Source of the DNA: Microcella putealis
Lineage (GTDB): Bacteria; Actinomycetota; Actinomycetes; Actinomycetales; Microbacteriaceae
Reading direction: 5' to 3'
DNA length: 64,000 nucleotides
Assembly (NCBI RefSeq): GCF_004216575.1
Contig: NZ_SGWW01000002.1
Coordinates: 248,001-312,000, forward strand
This document shows positions 23,179 through 31,378 of the stretch, one piece after another (the first letter of the stretch is position 1; the number at the start of each line of letters is the position of its first letter). The notes beneath the pieces are model-generated. The model was not told the origin of the DNA, did no database searches, and saw only the letters and a list, made by a program, of their open reading frames with translations. The translations under genes were made by a program, and so were the position numbers.

Positions 23179-26103
23179 GTGACGTCCACTGCAACGCCGC
23201 CCGCCAACCGCCAGAGATCCACTCTCGCGATCTCCGCCGGAATCCTGGCGGCGCTCGTCGTTCTGTTCTTCGTCTTCGCCAACTTCTACACCGACGTTCT
23301 CTGGTACGACCAGCTCGGCTTCCTGAACGTCCTCACCACGCGCTGGATCGCGACGACGGCGATGTTCCTCGTCGGCTTCATCGCGATGTTCCTGCCCGTG
23401 TGGATCAGCCTGCAGCTCGCCTACCGCACCCGGCCGATGTACGCGAAGCTCTCGTCGCAGCTCGACCGGTACCAGGAGGTCGTTGAGCCGCTGCGCAAGG
23501 TCGCGATGCTCGGTATCCCGGGCGTGCTCGGCCTCTTCGCCGGTGTTGCCGCAGCCTCCAGCTGGCCCACCGTGCTGCAGTGGTGGAACCGCACGCCCTT
23601 CGGCATCGCCGACCCCGAGTTCGGCTTCGACGTCGGCTTCTTCGTCTTCGAGCTGCCCTTCTGGCGGGGCGTCATCGCCTTCGCCTCGGCCGCCGTGCTG
23701 CTGTCGCTGATCGCGGCTGCCGCCACGGGATACCTGTACGGGGCGATCCGCGTGAGCGGCCGCGAGGTGCGCATCAGCCGCACCGCGCGCATCCAGCTGG
23801 CGGTGACCGCCGGCGTCTACGTCGCTCTGCAGGGGGTATCGAACTGGTTCGACCAGTACGCCGCTGCCGTCGAGCCGAGTGTGGGCTTCCTGGCCGCCGG
23901 TGCCGGCTACACCGAGGTCAACGCAACGATTCCGGGTCGCGCGATTCTCGCCGGCATCGCCATCCTGGTCGCGATTCTGTTCTTCGTTACGGCCATCATT
24001 GGCCGCTGGCGGTTCCCCGTCATCGGCACCGCGCTGCTGATCGTCAGCAGCCTCATCATCGGCACCGGCTACCCGGGACTCGTGCAGCAGTTCCAGGTCG
24101 TGCCGAGCGAGCGCGAGCTCGAGGCTCAGTTCATCCAGCGGAACATCGACTTCACCCGCGATGCCTACGGTGTCGCCGACATCGTCGAGGTCCCGTACAA
24201 CGCGGTGACCGAGGCGGAGGCGGGCGCCCTGCGCGAAGACGCCGAGACCACGGCGAACATCCGCATCATCGACCCCGCACTGGTTTCGCCGGCGTTCGCG
24301 CAGCTCGAGCAGTTCCGCCAGTTCTACCAGTTCCCGCCCTTCCTCGACGTGGGTCGCTACGAGATCGACGGTCAGACGCAAGACACGGTTCTCGCCGTGC
24401 GCGAGCTGAACCCCGACGGCCAGTCGGCGCAGAACTGGGTCAACCAGCGCATCGTCTTCACCCACGGCTACGGCCTCGTGGCCGCCTTCGGCAACCAGCG
24501 CTCCGACGACGGTCAGCCGGTCTTCCTCGAGCAGGGCATTCCGGTGGGTGGTGTGCTCACCGAGCAGCTCGGTGAGTACGAGCCGCGCATCTACTTCGGC
24601 GAGTTCTCTCCGACGTACTCGATCGTCGGCGCGCCGGAGGGAGCCGAGCCTCAAGAGCTCGACTTCCCCGCCGAGGGCGAGGTGGGCAGCGACGAGAACA
24701 TCGACGCGTCGGGCAACGCTCGCTACACCTTCACCGGTGACGGCGGCCCTGCGCTCGACAACGTCTTCAAGCGCCTCATCTACGCCATCACGTTCCAGTC
24801 GACCGAGATCCTTCTGTCGAACCAGGTGAACGACCAGTCGCAGATCCTCTACGACCGCGACCCGTTGACCCGCGTGCAGCGTGCCGCGCCGTACCTGACG
24901 CTCGACAACGACCCCTACCCGGCGATCATCGACGGACGCATCAAGTGGATCGTCGACGGCTACACGACGACGGCGAACTACCCGTACTCGACCTCTGTTG
25001 CGCTGTCGGCGGCGATCGCCGACACGTACACACCGGCGCCGCAGTTCCCGATCGACAACATCAACTACATCCGTAACTCGGTGAAGGCGACGGTCGACGC
25101 ATACGACGGCTCCGTGACGCTGTACGCGTGGGACACGGAAGACCCTGTTCTGCAGACGTGGCAGAGCATCTTCCCGAACACGCTCGAGTCGGCCGACGAG
25201 ATGTCGGACGCGCTGCTCAGCCAGGTGCGGTACCCGAGCGACCTGTTCAAGGTGCAGCGCAACATCCTCGGCCGCTACCACGTGACCGAGCCGGGCTCGT
25301 TCTTCGCCACCGACGACGAGTGGCGCACCCCGAACGACCCGACGTCGAACCCGAACAACCCGACGCTGCAGCCGCCGTACTACCTGACGATGCAGGTTCC
25401 GGGCAGCGACGACCCGTCGTTCACGCTGTACTCGACGTTCATCCCGGCGGCAACCGGCGAGAACCAGCGCAACGTGCTCTTCGGCTACCTCGCCGCGAAC
25501 GCCGACGCGGGCGACGACTACGGCAAGCTGACGCTGCTGCGTCTGCCGCGCCAGGCGACGATCCCCGGCCCCGGCCAGGTGCAGGCCCAGTTCGACTCCG
25601 ACGCCAACGTCGGTCAGCAGCTGAACTTGCTGCGTCAGGGTCAGACCGAGGTCATCAGCGGAAACCTGCTGACGCTCCCCGTGGGTGGCGGACTGCTCTA
25701 CGTGCAGCCCGTCTACGTGCAGTCGACGGGTGACACGAGCTTCCCGCTCCTGCGTCGTGTGCTCGTGGCCTTCGGTGACGACATCGCGTTCGAAGACACG
25801 CTCGACGAGGCGCTCGACGTGCTGTTTGGGGGCGACTCCGGCGCGGATGCCGGTGATACCGGTGTCGACCCGGTCGAGCCGCCGCTCGACCCCGAGGCCC
25901 CGGTCGATCCCGAGGCGCCGGAGGACCCGGAGACCCCGGCTCCGCCGACGACGGACGACCCGCTGCAGTTGGCTCTGATCGACGCGCGCAACGCGCTGCT
26001 CGATCGCGAGGAGGCCTACCGCAACAACGACCTCGTCGCCGCTGCTGAGGCGGATGCACGCCTGCAGGAGGCTCTGGAGCGCGCGATCGCGCTCAGCGAG
26101 TAG
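23179..26103 (+). CDS. UPF0182 family large membrane protein
   Basis: A 974-residue protein of the UPF0182 (COG1615) family, full length. About seven transmembrane segments fill the first 310 residues, beginning with SAGILAALVVLFFVFANF. A long extracytoplasmic region then carries family motifs such as GTGYPGLVQQFQVVPSE and RNIDFTRDAYG. The C-terminus holds an acidic Pro-rich linker (repeated DPEAP units, about 890-920) and a short helix rich in Ala and Glu. The biochemical function of the family is not known. It directly follows the Lon-like protease, and the two probably form one transcription unit. A long hairpin at 26125-26177 lies after the stop. Confidence 0.92.
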   Translation: MTSTATPPANRQRSTLAISAGILAALVVLFFVFANFYTDVLWYDQLGFLNVLTTRWIATTAMFLVGFIAMFLPVWISLQLAYRTRPMYAKLSSQLDRYQEVVEPLRKVAMLGIPGVLGLFAGVAAASSWPTVLQWWNRTPFGIADPEFGFDVGFFVFELPFWRGVIAFASAAVLLSLIAAAATGYLYGAIRVSGREVRISRTARIQLAVTAGVYVALQGVSNWFDQYAAAVEPSVGFLAAGAGYTEVNATIPGRAILAGIAILVAILFFVTAIIGRWRFPVIGTALLIVSSLIIGTGYPGLVQQFQVVPSERELEAQFIQRNIDFTRDAYGVADIVEVPYNAVTEAEAGALREDAETTANIRIIDPALVSPAFAQLEQFRQFYQFPPFLDVGRYEIDGQTQDTVLAVRELNPDGQSAQNWVNQRIVFTHGYGLVAAFGNQRSDDGQPVFLEQGIPVGGVLTEQLGEYEPRIYFGEFSPTYSIVGAPEGAEPQELDFPAEGEVGSDENIDASGNARYTFTGDGGPALDNVFKRLIYAITFQSTEILLSNQVNDQSQILYDRDPLTRVQRAAPYLTLDNDPYPAIIDGRIKWIVDGYTTTANYPYSTSVALSAAIADTYTPAPQFPIDNINYIRNSVKATVDAYDGSVTLYAWDTEDPVLQTWQSIFPNTLESADEMSDALLSQVRYPSDLFKVQRNILGRYHVTEPGSFFATDDEWRTPNDPTSNPNNPTLQPPYYLTMQVPGSDDPSFTLYSTFIPAATGENQRNVLFGYLAANADAGDDYGKLTLLRLPRQATIPGPGQVQAQFDSDANVGQQLNLLRQGQTEVISGNLLTLPVGGGLLYVQPVYVQSTGDTSFPLLRRVLVAFGDDIAFEDTLDEALDVLFGGDSGADAGDTGVDPVEPPLDPEAPVDPEAPEDPETPAPPTTDDPLQLALIDARNALLDREEAYRNNDLVAAAEADARLQEALERAIALSE

Positions 26104-26124
26104 CGCCCATCCACCCCGCGTGAC

Positions 26125-26177
26125 GGAACCCCCGGCGGGAGGCAGACCCCTTCGTCTGTCCTCCGGTCGGGGGTTCC
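26125..26177. terminator. Long imperfect hairpin after the UPF0182 gene
   Basis: GGAACCCCC (26125-26133) pairs with GGGGGTTCC (26169-26177), and inside it GGAGGCAGAC pairs with GTCTGTCCTCC with one bulged base. The structure begins 21 bases after the UPF0182 stop. No T-run follows, so it may be a factor-assisted terminator or a transcript-stabilising structure. Confidence 0.65.
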
Positions 26178-26248
26178 CCATGTTGGGACTGAATGTCTTT
26201 CGCGTGAGCGATTATCGTCGTCGCAGGGGCTGGGAAAGGTAATGTCAA

Positions 26249-26641
26249 ATGGTCACCATCGACCGTTGGACAGGAATGACTGTTGTGGACGCACAAGGCG
26301 AGTACCTCGAGCGTTTCTCGACGGTTCACGGCGCGCTCGAACAACTGACGTGTGTCGCGGCGGCATCGCTCATGGTGTCGGAAGCGCGCATCGAGGTTGA
26401 GACCGAGATTGGTCGCCTTCCCATCGCTTCGTTCGGCGACATCGTCGCGACGCCGGCCTTCGTGCTCGAGGTTCCGATCCGCGCCCTCAGCGGCGAGACG
26501 ATCGCCTACTTCTCGGTGCGAGACACCCACCCGAAACCGTCGAGTCCCTTCGACGTCGAGGTGCTCTCGAAGCTTGCCGACAGTGCTCAGCGCAAGCTCA
26601 TGCTCGCCTGGAGCGAGTCAGGGCCGCAGTCGATGCTGTAG
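26249..26641 (+). CDS. Small GAF-like domain protein
   Basis: A 130-residue soluble protein with the length and alternation of a single GAF-type sensory domain: a helix (FSTVHGALEQLTCVAAASLMV), a run of beta strands, the VPIRALSGETIAYFSVRDTHP core, and a closing helix EVLSKLADSAQRKL. In GAF proteins the phrase before the last helix is typically an F-D-xEVL-x-LA motif, as here. There is no attached output domain, kinase or HTH. The ATG at 26249 is used. It stands alone between UPF0182 and the tRNA gene. Small GAF-only proteins often bind nucleotides or sense redox state, but I see no residue that decides this. Confidence 0.6.
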   Translation: MVTIDRWTGMTVVDAQGEYLERFSTVHGALEQLTCVAAASLMVSEARIEVETEIGRLPIASFGDIVATPAFVLEVPIRALSGETIAYFSVRDTHPKPSSPFDVEVLSKLADSAQRKLMLAWSESGPQSML

Positions 26642-26727
26642 CACCGGCATCGACACCGCGGTCGGCAACGAACGCACCACGCCCGATTCGACCCCGCTGT
26701 CCACCCCGTGGTAACCTGAAAGCACGC

Positions 26728-26801
26728 CGCGGGGTGGAGCAGTTCGGTAGCTCGCCGGGCTCATAACCCGGAGGTCGTAGGTTCAAATCCTGCCCCCGCA
26801 A
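26728..26801 (+). tRNA. Initiator tRNA-Met (anticodon CAT)
   Basis: A cloverleaf of 74 bases can be drawn with anticodon CAT at 26762-26764. The three consecutive G-C pairs at the base of the anticodon stem (GGG/CCC) and the unpaired C1-A72 end of the acceptor stem are the hallmarks of bacterial initiator tRNA. The T-loop reads GTTCAAATC. The 3' CCA is not encoded. It is followed by a strong intrinsic terminator. Confidence 0.96.
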
Positions 26802-26811
26802 CTCGCTGCGA

Positions 26812-26845
26812 AAGCCCCTCACCCTCACGGGTGGGGGGCTTTTTT
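26812..26845 (+). terminator. Intrinsic terminator after initiator tRNA
   Basis: A 13-base stem with one G-T pair (left arm 26812-26824, right arm 26829-26841, loop TCAC) runs into six T residues (26840-26845). This is the clearest rho-independent terminator in the window. Confidence 0.93.
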
Positions 26846-26890
26846 CGTGGCGCAGAGCCGCGACCCCCCCCACGCCCGGCACGGGCGCGG

Positions 26891-27928
26891 TTACTGCAGG
26901 CTCGCGAGCACGCCGCGCGCGATCGAGCACGTGTCGTGCCACGTGGGCAGCGCCGCTCCCGCCGTGGCCGCCGCCGTAGCGAGCGCGTGACGGCGCTCGG
27001 GTTCGGTGAGCAGGAGGCGGAGGGCGTCGGCGAGCGCACCATCGTCGCCGACGGCCACGAGCATCCCGGCGTCGGGGGGAACCGTCTCGGGCACCGCCCC
27101 GGTGGCACACGAGACGATGGGCAGCCCCCAGGCGAGGGCCTCGTCGAAGACGAGCCCGTAGCCCTCGTAGCGGGTCGCCAGCGCGAAGATGCTCGCGCGG
27201 GCATACAGCTCGTCGCGTGTGTCGTCGGAGACCGCTCCCGCAAGCTCGACGCGCCCGGCCAACCCGAGCGTGCGGTGCAGGCGCGCCAGCTCGGCGACGT
27301 GCGGCGGGTCGTACGGGGTGCCGACGATGACGGCGTGCCAGTCGAGATCGGTCAGCCGAGCCAGCGCGCGCAGCAGCACGTCGTGGCCTTTGCGGGGGTG
27401 CTGGATGCCCACCGACAGGATCACCGGCGGCTCACTGGGTGCGGGGGGTCGGTGTGGCTGCTCTGTGCCCGGCCGAGCGATCGTGACGCGCGACGGGTCG
27501 ACCCCGTACTCGGCGGTGAGGATGCGCGCCGTGTGCGGGCTCGGCACGAGCACAGCGCGCGCGAGCGCCAGGTTGTCGCGCTCGGTGCGAAAGAGGTGCT
27601 CGCGGGTCGCGGCGTCGAGCCCCTCCTCGTGCGCGAGCGGGTGGTGAATCATCGCGACGATCGGGGCGGTGATCGTGGACATCAGCGTGGTCGGCAGAGA
27701 GCCGAAGACGAGGCCGTCGATGATGAGGGGCAGCTCGGAGGGGACGGACCGCATCGCTCTGCTTGCCTCCTCGGCATGCGATGCGGTGGGCCGGGGGAAG
27801 CTGTCGCCCACCCGCACGTGCGTCATGTCGACCCCGAGCGCGGTCAGCCCCTCGAGCAAGTGCTTCTCGTAGAGGTAGCCCCCCGTGACCGTCTGAAGGT
27901 CGCCGGGTATGGCAAATGCTGCGCGCAT
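26891..27928 (-). CDS. Family 4 glycosyltransferase
   Basis: A 345-residue GT-B fold glycosyltransferase (GT4, PF00534-like). The N-terminal part starts MRAAFAIPGDLQTVTGGYLYE. The donor-binding half has ILSVGIQHPRKGHDVLLRAL and RYEGYGLVFDEALAWGLPIV, the family ExxxxxxxE element, which binds the nucleotide-sugar. The ATG at 27928 overlaps the stop of the ABC permease by four bases. It is the last gene of a six-gene operon with a CDP-alcohol phosphotransferase, a UPF0104 protein and an ABC importer. The acceptor and sugar are unknown; a glycolipid or glycosylated lipid head group would fit the lipid-type enzymes at the start of the operon. Confidence 0.92.
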   Translation of the reverse strand: MRAAFAIPGDLQTVTGGYLYEKHLLEGLTALGVDMTHVRVGDSFPRPTASHAEEASRAMRSVPSELPLIIDGLVFGSLPTTLMSTITAPIVAMIHHPLAHEEGLDAATREHLFRTERDNLALARAVLVPSPHTARILTAEYGVDPSRVTIARPGTEQPHRPPAPSEPPVILSVGIQHPRKGHDVLLRALARLTDLDWHAVIVGTPYDPPHVAELARLHRTLGLAGRVELAGAVSDDTRDELYARASIFALATRYEGYGLVFDEALAWGLPIVSCATGAVPETVPPDAGMLVAVGDDGALADALRLLLTEPERRHALATAAATAGAALPTWHDTCSIARGVLASLQ

Positions 27929-29526
27929 CAGCCGGACTGCTCGGGCGCGTAGCGGGCAAGCACGCGGGTCTCGATCGCACCGACCAGCGCATAACCGACG
28001 GCCGAGATGACGGTCACAATGACGACGGCGCCTGCGAGCACGTCGTAGTCCGACAGGGAGGCGCTGAGAGCCATGAGCGCACCGATGCCGGTTCCCGTGG
28101 CCAGCCACTCTGCGGCGGTGACGGCGAGCACCGCGGCAGGGACGCCCATCCGTGCCGCCGCGAAGAACGCGGGCAACATGGCCGGGATGCGCGCCTGAAG
28201 GAGGACACGCCACGCGGGCGTCGCGTAGACCTTCATGACGTCGAGCACCTGCCCGGGTGCACGCCGTAGCCCGTGTAGGCACGCGACGAGCGTGGGGAAG
28301 AACACCATCACGGCGGTGATGGCGATCGCGCCGACCGGGCCTCGCCCGAGCAGCAGCACGATGAGCGGCACCGTCGTGACGATCGGGACTGAGCGCAGAG
28401 CGATGGCGATCGGCATGACGGCGCCCGTCGTCCCGGGGACGAGGACGACGAGGATCGCGAGGGCGAGACCTGCCAGCAGGCCAGCCAGGTAGCCGGGGAC
28501 GACGAAGACGGCGGTCTCGGCGAGCGCACCGAGCAGGGCGTCGCGCGTTTCGCCGCCGTCGCGGGTGCCCGTGACGATTCCGATCACGTCGATTGGGGTG
28601 CGGGCGACGAACGGTGTGATGTCGAATGCGACGATGCCGCCCCACCACAGCACGATGGCGGCGATGACGGCTGACCCCGCCCCGACGAGAGTGGCGCGAA
28701 GCCGGCCGCGGCCGGAGCCGAGGCGTGGCGCTGCGAGGATCGTGGGCGGTTCGCCCCCGGCGAGCCGACGCGCGATGATTCCGATCAGCCCGTAGGCGGC
28801 CATGGAGATGACCGCCGCGATGGTCGCCAGCGCCCACGTGAGGTCGACGTCGAGGTCGCGCGCGGCGCGAATCGTCAGCACGCCGAGCCCCCGCTCGGCG
28901 CCCGTGAACTCGCCGACCATGGCGCCGAGGAAGGCGGCGGGGGCGGCGATCTGCAGGCCGGCGGCGAGGTAGGGCAGAGATGCGCGGGCGCGGACGGTAA
29001 CGAGTGCCGTCAGCGGGCCCCGCCCGGCGACCTGCACGAGGTCGAGCCACGTTGAGGGCACCGCCCGCAGACCAACGAGTAGCGGGATGAGCGTCGTGTA
29101 GTACACCGATAGCGCCGCCAGGGCGATCGAGGGCCCGTCTCCTTGGCCGAGCAGCACGCGCAGCAGGGGTGCGGTGGCAACAAGCGGCAGGCAGACCACG
29201 ATGAGGGCGAGACCGGTGATCGTGCGCTCACTGCGCGGCCAGGCGGCGGCGAGGGCACCGAGCGCGACCGCGGCGCCGTTGCCGATGACAAACCCCAGAA
29301 GGGCCGTGGTGCCGGTCGCGGCGAGCGCGCGGCCGAGCAGCCCGGCGTTGTCGACGATCGAGGCAACGACGGCGGTGGGAGCGGCCAACGCAAAGCCGCC
29401 CTCCAGCGCCCGTGCGGCGAGCTCCCACACGACGAGGGCGATGACGACGCCGACGGTTCCGATCGCAGCATCGCGTCGCGCAGCCGTGATCGGACGTCGG
29501 ATGCGCGCGGTCGCCCCTGCGCTCAT
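27928..29526 (-). CDS. ABC importer permease with two fused BPD_transp_1 domains (NitT/TauT type)
   Basis: A 532-residue integral membrane protein with two homologous halves, each of about six hydrophobic segments. Each half carries an EAA-type cytoplasmic loop: ATAVLVTVRARASLPYLAAG-like in the first half (around residues 176-192) and ATPAWRVLLQARIPAMLPAF in the second. NitT/TauT permeases such as SsuC, TauC and ThiX are normally single-domain and dimerise; here both copies are in one chain. It overlaps the ATPase gene upstream and the glycosyltransferase gene downstream by four bases each. It should form the channel for the solute delivered by the THI5-like binding protein. Confidence 0.88.
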   Translation of the reverse strand: MSAGATARIRRPITAARRDAAIGTVGVVIALVVWELAARALEGGFALAAPTAVVASIVDNAGLLGRALAATGTTALLGFVIGNGAAVALGALAAAWPRSERTITGLALIVVCLPLVATAPLLRVLLGQGDGPSIALAALSVYYTTLIPLLVGLRAVPSTWLDLVQVAGRGPLTALVTVRARASLPYLAAGLQIAAPAAFLGAMVGEFTGAERGLGVLTIRAARDLDVDLTWALATIAAVISMAAYGLIGIIARRLAGGEPPTILAAPRLGSGRGRLRATLVGAGSAVIAAIVLWWGGIVAFDITPFVARTPIDVIGIVTGTRDGGETRDALLGALAETAVFVVPGYLAGLLAGLALAILVVLVPGTTGAVMPIAIALRSVPIVTTVPLIVLLLGRGPVGAIAITAVMVFFPTLVACLHGLRRAPGQVLDVMKVYATPAWRVLLQARIPAMLPAFFAAARMGVPAAVLAVTAAEWLATGTGIGALMALSASLSDYDVLAGAVVIVTVISAVGYALVGAIETRVLARYAPEQSG

Positions 29527-30320
29527 CCGGCGTTCTGCCCTGCCGCGGTGCCGGCGCGGCCCGCTTCGAGGGCGTCACGCACGGTGCGCTCAAGCGCGGC
29601 CGCCTCGGCGCTCTCCGCGCCGCGGGGCCGGGTGAGCGTGATGGGGATGTCGGCGATCACGCGGCCGGGACGCGGTGAGAGCACGATGACGCGATCGGCG
29701 AGCCGCACTGCTTCGGCCACCGAGTGGGTGACGAGCAGCGTGGTGGTGCCGCCCCCTTCCCACAGCGCGGGAAGCTCGCGGGCGAGCTCGTGGCGCGTGA
29801 GCTCGTCGACGGCGCCGAAGGGCTCGTCGAGCAGCAGCAACCGGGGGGCCGTGACGAGCGCGCGGGCTATTGCCGCACGCTGGCGCATGCCGCCCGAGAG
29901 TTCGGCGGGCGTGGCCGTCGCAAAGCCATCGAGCCCCACCAACGCGATGAGCTCGGCGACGCGGTCGTCGTTGCGGGGCAGTCGGGCCAGGTCGAGCGCC
30001 AGCTCAATGTTTTGGGCGACGCTGCGCCACGGCAGCAGCGACGGGTCTTGAAACGCCACCGCCAGCTCGCCGCGACGCTGCAACACCTCCGGCGCCTCGC
30101 CGTCGAGGGTCACGCGTCCGGCCGTGGGGGCCTCAAGCCCCGCGATCATGCGGAGGAGCGTTGACTTGCCGCACCCCGACGGGCCGACGAGCGCTGTCGT
30201 TCGTCCCGCCTCGAGGGTGAGGCTGGTTGCCTGGAGGGCGTCGGTGCCGCCCGCGTAGACCTTGGTGGCGACCGCCACCTCGACGGCGACGCCGACGCCG
30301 ACGCCGCGGTCAGCTTCCAT
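29523..30320 (-). CDS. ABC importer ATP-binding protein (NitT/TauT type)
   Basis: A 265-residue nucleotide-binding subunit. Walker A is GPSGCGKST, the Q-loop AFQDPSLLPWRS, the signature LSGGMRQRAAIA, Walker B LLLLDEPFGAVD and the H-loop VTHSV. The AVDELTR segment after Walker B is typical of the SsuB/TauB/ThiZ group. The first 17 residues are a Gly-Val alternation encoded by short GTCGGC-like repeats, so the true start could be slightly downstream. It overlaps the binding-protein gene by 11 bases and the permease gene by four. It would power import by the fused permease. Confidence 0.92.
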   Translation of the reverse strand: MEADRGVGVGVAVEVAVATKVYAGGTDALQATSLTLEAGRTTALVGPSGCGKSTLLRMIAGLEAPTAGRVTLDGEAPEVLQRRGELAVAFQDPSLLPWRSVAQNIELALDLARLPRNDDRVAELIALVGLDGFATATPAELSGGMRQRAAIARALVTAPRLLLLDEPFGAVDELTRHELARELPALWEGGGTTTLLVTHSVAEAVRLADRVIVLSPRPGRVIADIPITLTRPRGAESAEAAALERTVRDALEAGRAGTAAGQNAG

Positions 30321-31326
30321 GCACTTCTTCCAGAATTGAGGTGTCCCACAGGTCAGGGGTCACGGTCTGGCCGAGCAGCGCGAGCGTCTCGATGTTCGAG
30401 GCGATGACGTCGTCGTTCCAGAAGCCGAAGCCGATCTCGTCGGTCAGCTCCGAGAACATCAGCGGCACCTGGCGTGCGGCCTGCAGTCGCTGCGTCTCGA
30501 GGTCGAGGCCCGCGTCGGGGAACATCTCGACCGACAGCGCGGCGGCCGCATCGGTGTCGCGCCGGTACTCCTCCCACCCACGCACCTCGCCGGCCATCAT
30601 GGCGACGACCTCGTCGCGGCGATCGCGGAGGCTCTCTTCTGTCGCGATGTAGGTCTGCGACTGCAGCGTGAAGCCGAAGTCGGCCATGAGCATCGTGACC
30701 GACTCGACGCCCTGCACCTCCATGGCGACGGGAAGGTCGGTTTCCCAGCAGAGCAGGCAGTCGACTTCGCCTGAGGTGAGGGGCTGCGCCGTGTACTGCG
30801 TTGGCACGATCTCAATCTCGTTCACGTCGATGTTGTTGAGCGTGCACAGCGTCTCGAGCGCGGGAACGTTCGCCAGCGCCATGCCGATGCGCTTGCCGAG
30901 CAGGTCACCCGGCTCGTTGACAGGGTTGTCGGGGAGCGACGCGATGACGGTGGGGTTGTTCTGCATCGCGGCCCCGATGATCTTGAACGTCGCGCCTTCC
31001 GCGACGGCGGCCGCGGCGAAGTCGACAGCCGAGACGCCGACGAGCGCCTGACCCGACACGACGGGCGGCTCAACCGGGGCGTTGGGACCTCCCTGCAGCA
31101 GTGAGACGTCGAGGCCGGCCTCCGACCAATAGCCGCGATCGAGGGCGATGTAGCTGCCACCGAACTGCACGGAGTGCAGCCACGACAGTTGCAGCGCCGC
31201 GGAACCGGCGCCGCCTCCGCGGTTCGCGACTCCAACGCCGACGGCTGTGGCTGCGCCGATGCCCACGGCGCCGAAGATTCCCGCACCGATCAGGGTGCGG
31301 CGGGAGAGGGTGCGGCGCTCGGCCAT
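30310..31326 (-). CDS. ABC importer substrate-binding protein, NMT1/THI5-like
   Basis: A 338-residue periplasmic-type binding protein of the NMT1/THI5/SsuA superfamily. The mature part starts with the conserved LQLSWLHSVQFGGSYIALDRGYWSEAGLDV; that phrase and the CLLCWETD stretch are reminiscent of THI5/ThiY proteins that bind the thiamine pyrimidine precursor. The N-terminus is a twin-arginine signal (SRRTLIGAG followed by a hydrophobic stretch) and lacks a lipobox cysteine, so it is predicted to be Tat-exported or held by its signal anchor. The ATG at 31326 has AAGGAGG five bases upstream, the best ribosome site in the operon. I see no TPP riboswitch upstream. Candidate ligands are a pyrimidine, a riboflavin-like or another small aromatic compound. 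Confidence 0.88.
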   Translation of the reverse strand: MAERRTLSRRTLIGAGIFGAVGIGAATAVGVGVANRGGGAGSAALQLSWLHSVQFGGSYIALDRGYWSEAGLDVSLLQGGPNAPVEPPVVSGQALVGVSAVDFAAAAVAEGATFKIIGAAMQNNPTVIASLPDNPVNEPGDLLGKRIGMALANVPALETLCTLNNIDVNEIEIVPTQYTAQPLTSGEVDCLLCWETDLPVAMEVQGVESVTMLMADFGFTLQSQTYIATEESLRDRRDEVVAMMAGEVRGWEEYRRDTDAAAALSVEMFPDAGLDLETQRLQAARQVPLMFSELTDEIGFGFWNDDVIASNIETLALLGQTVTPDLWDTSILEEVHGS

Positions 31327-31378
31327 GTCGTCCTCCTTCGGACGGAGTCGGGTGCCGGCGCATCCGGCGCGCCGAGCC

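Noticed and set aside
23122..26181. Thousand-codon minus-strand open frame opposite UPF0182
   Set aside because: Same explanation: a compositional shadow of the UPF0182 gene, with an Arg/Glu/His-rich translation and no domain.
31327..31378. TPP riboswitch before the THI5-like binding protein
   Set aside because: The gap is only 52 bases and neither it nor the operon leader above 33096 shows a CTGAGA thi-box core or the matching second domain.
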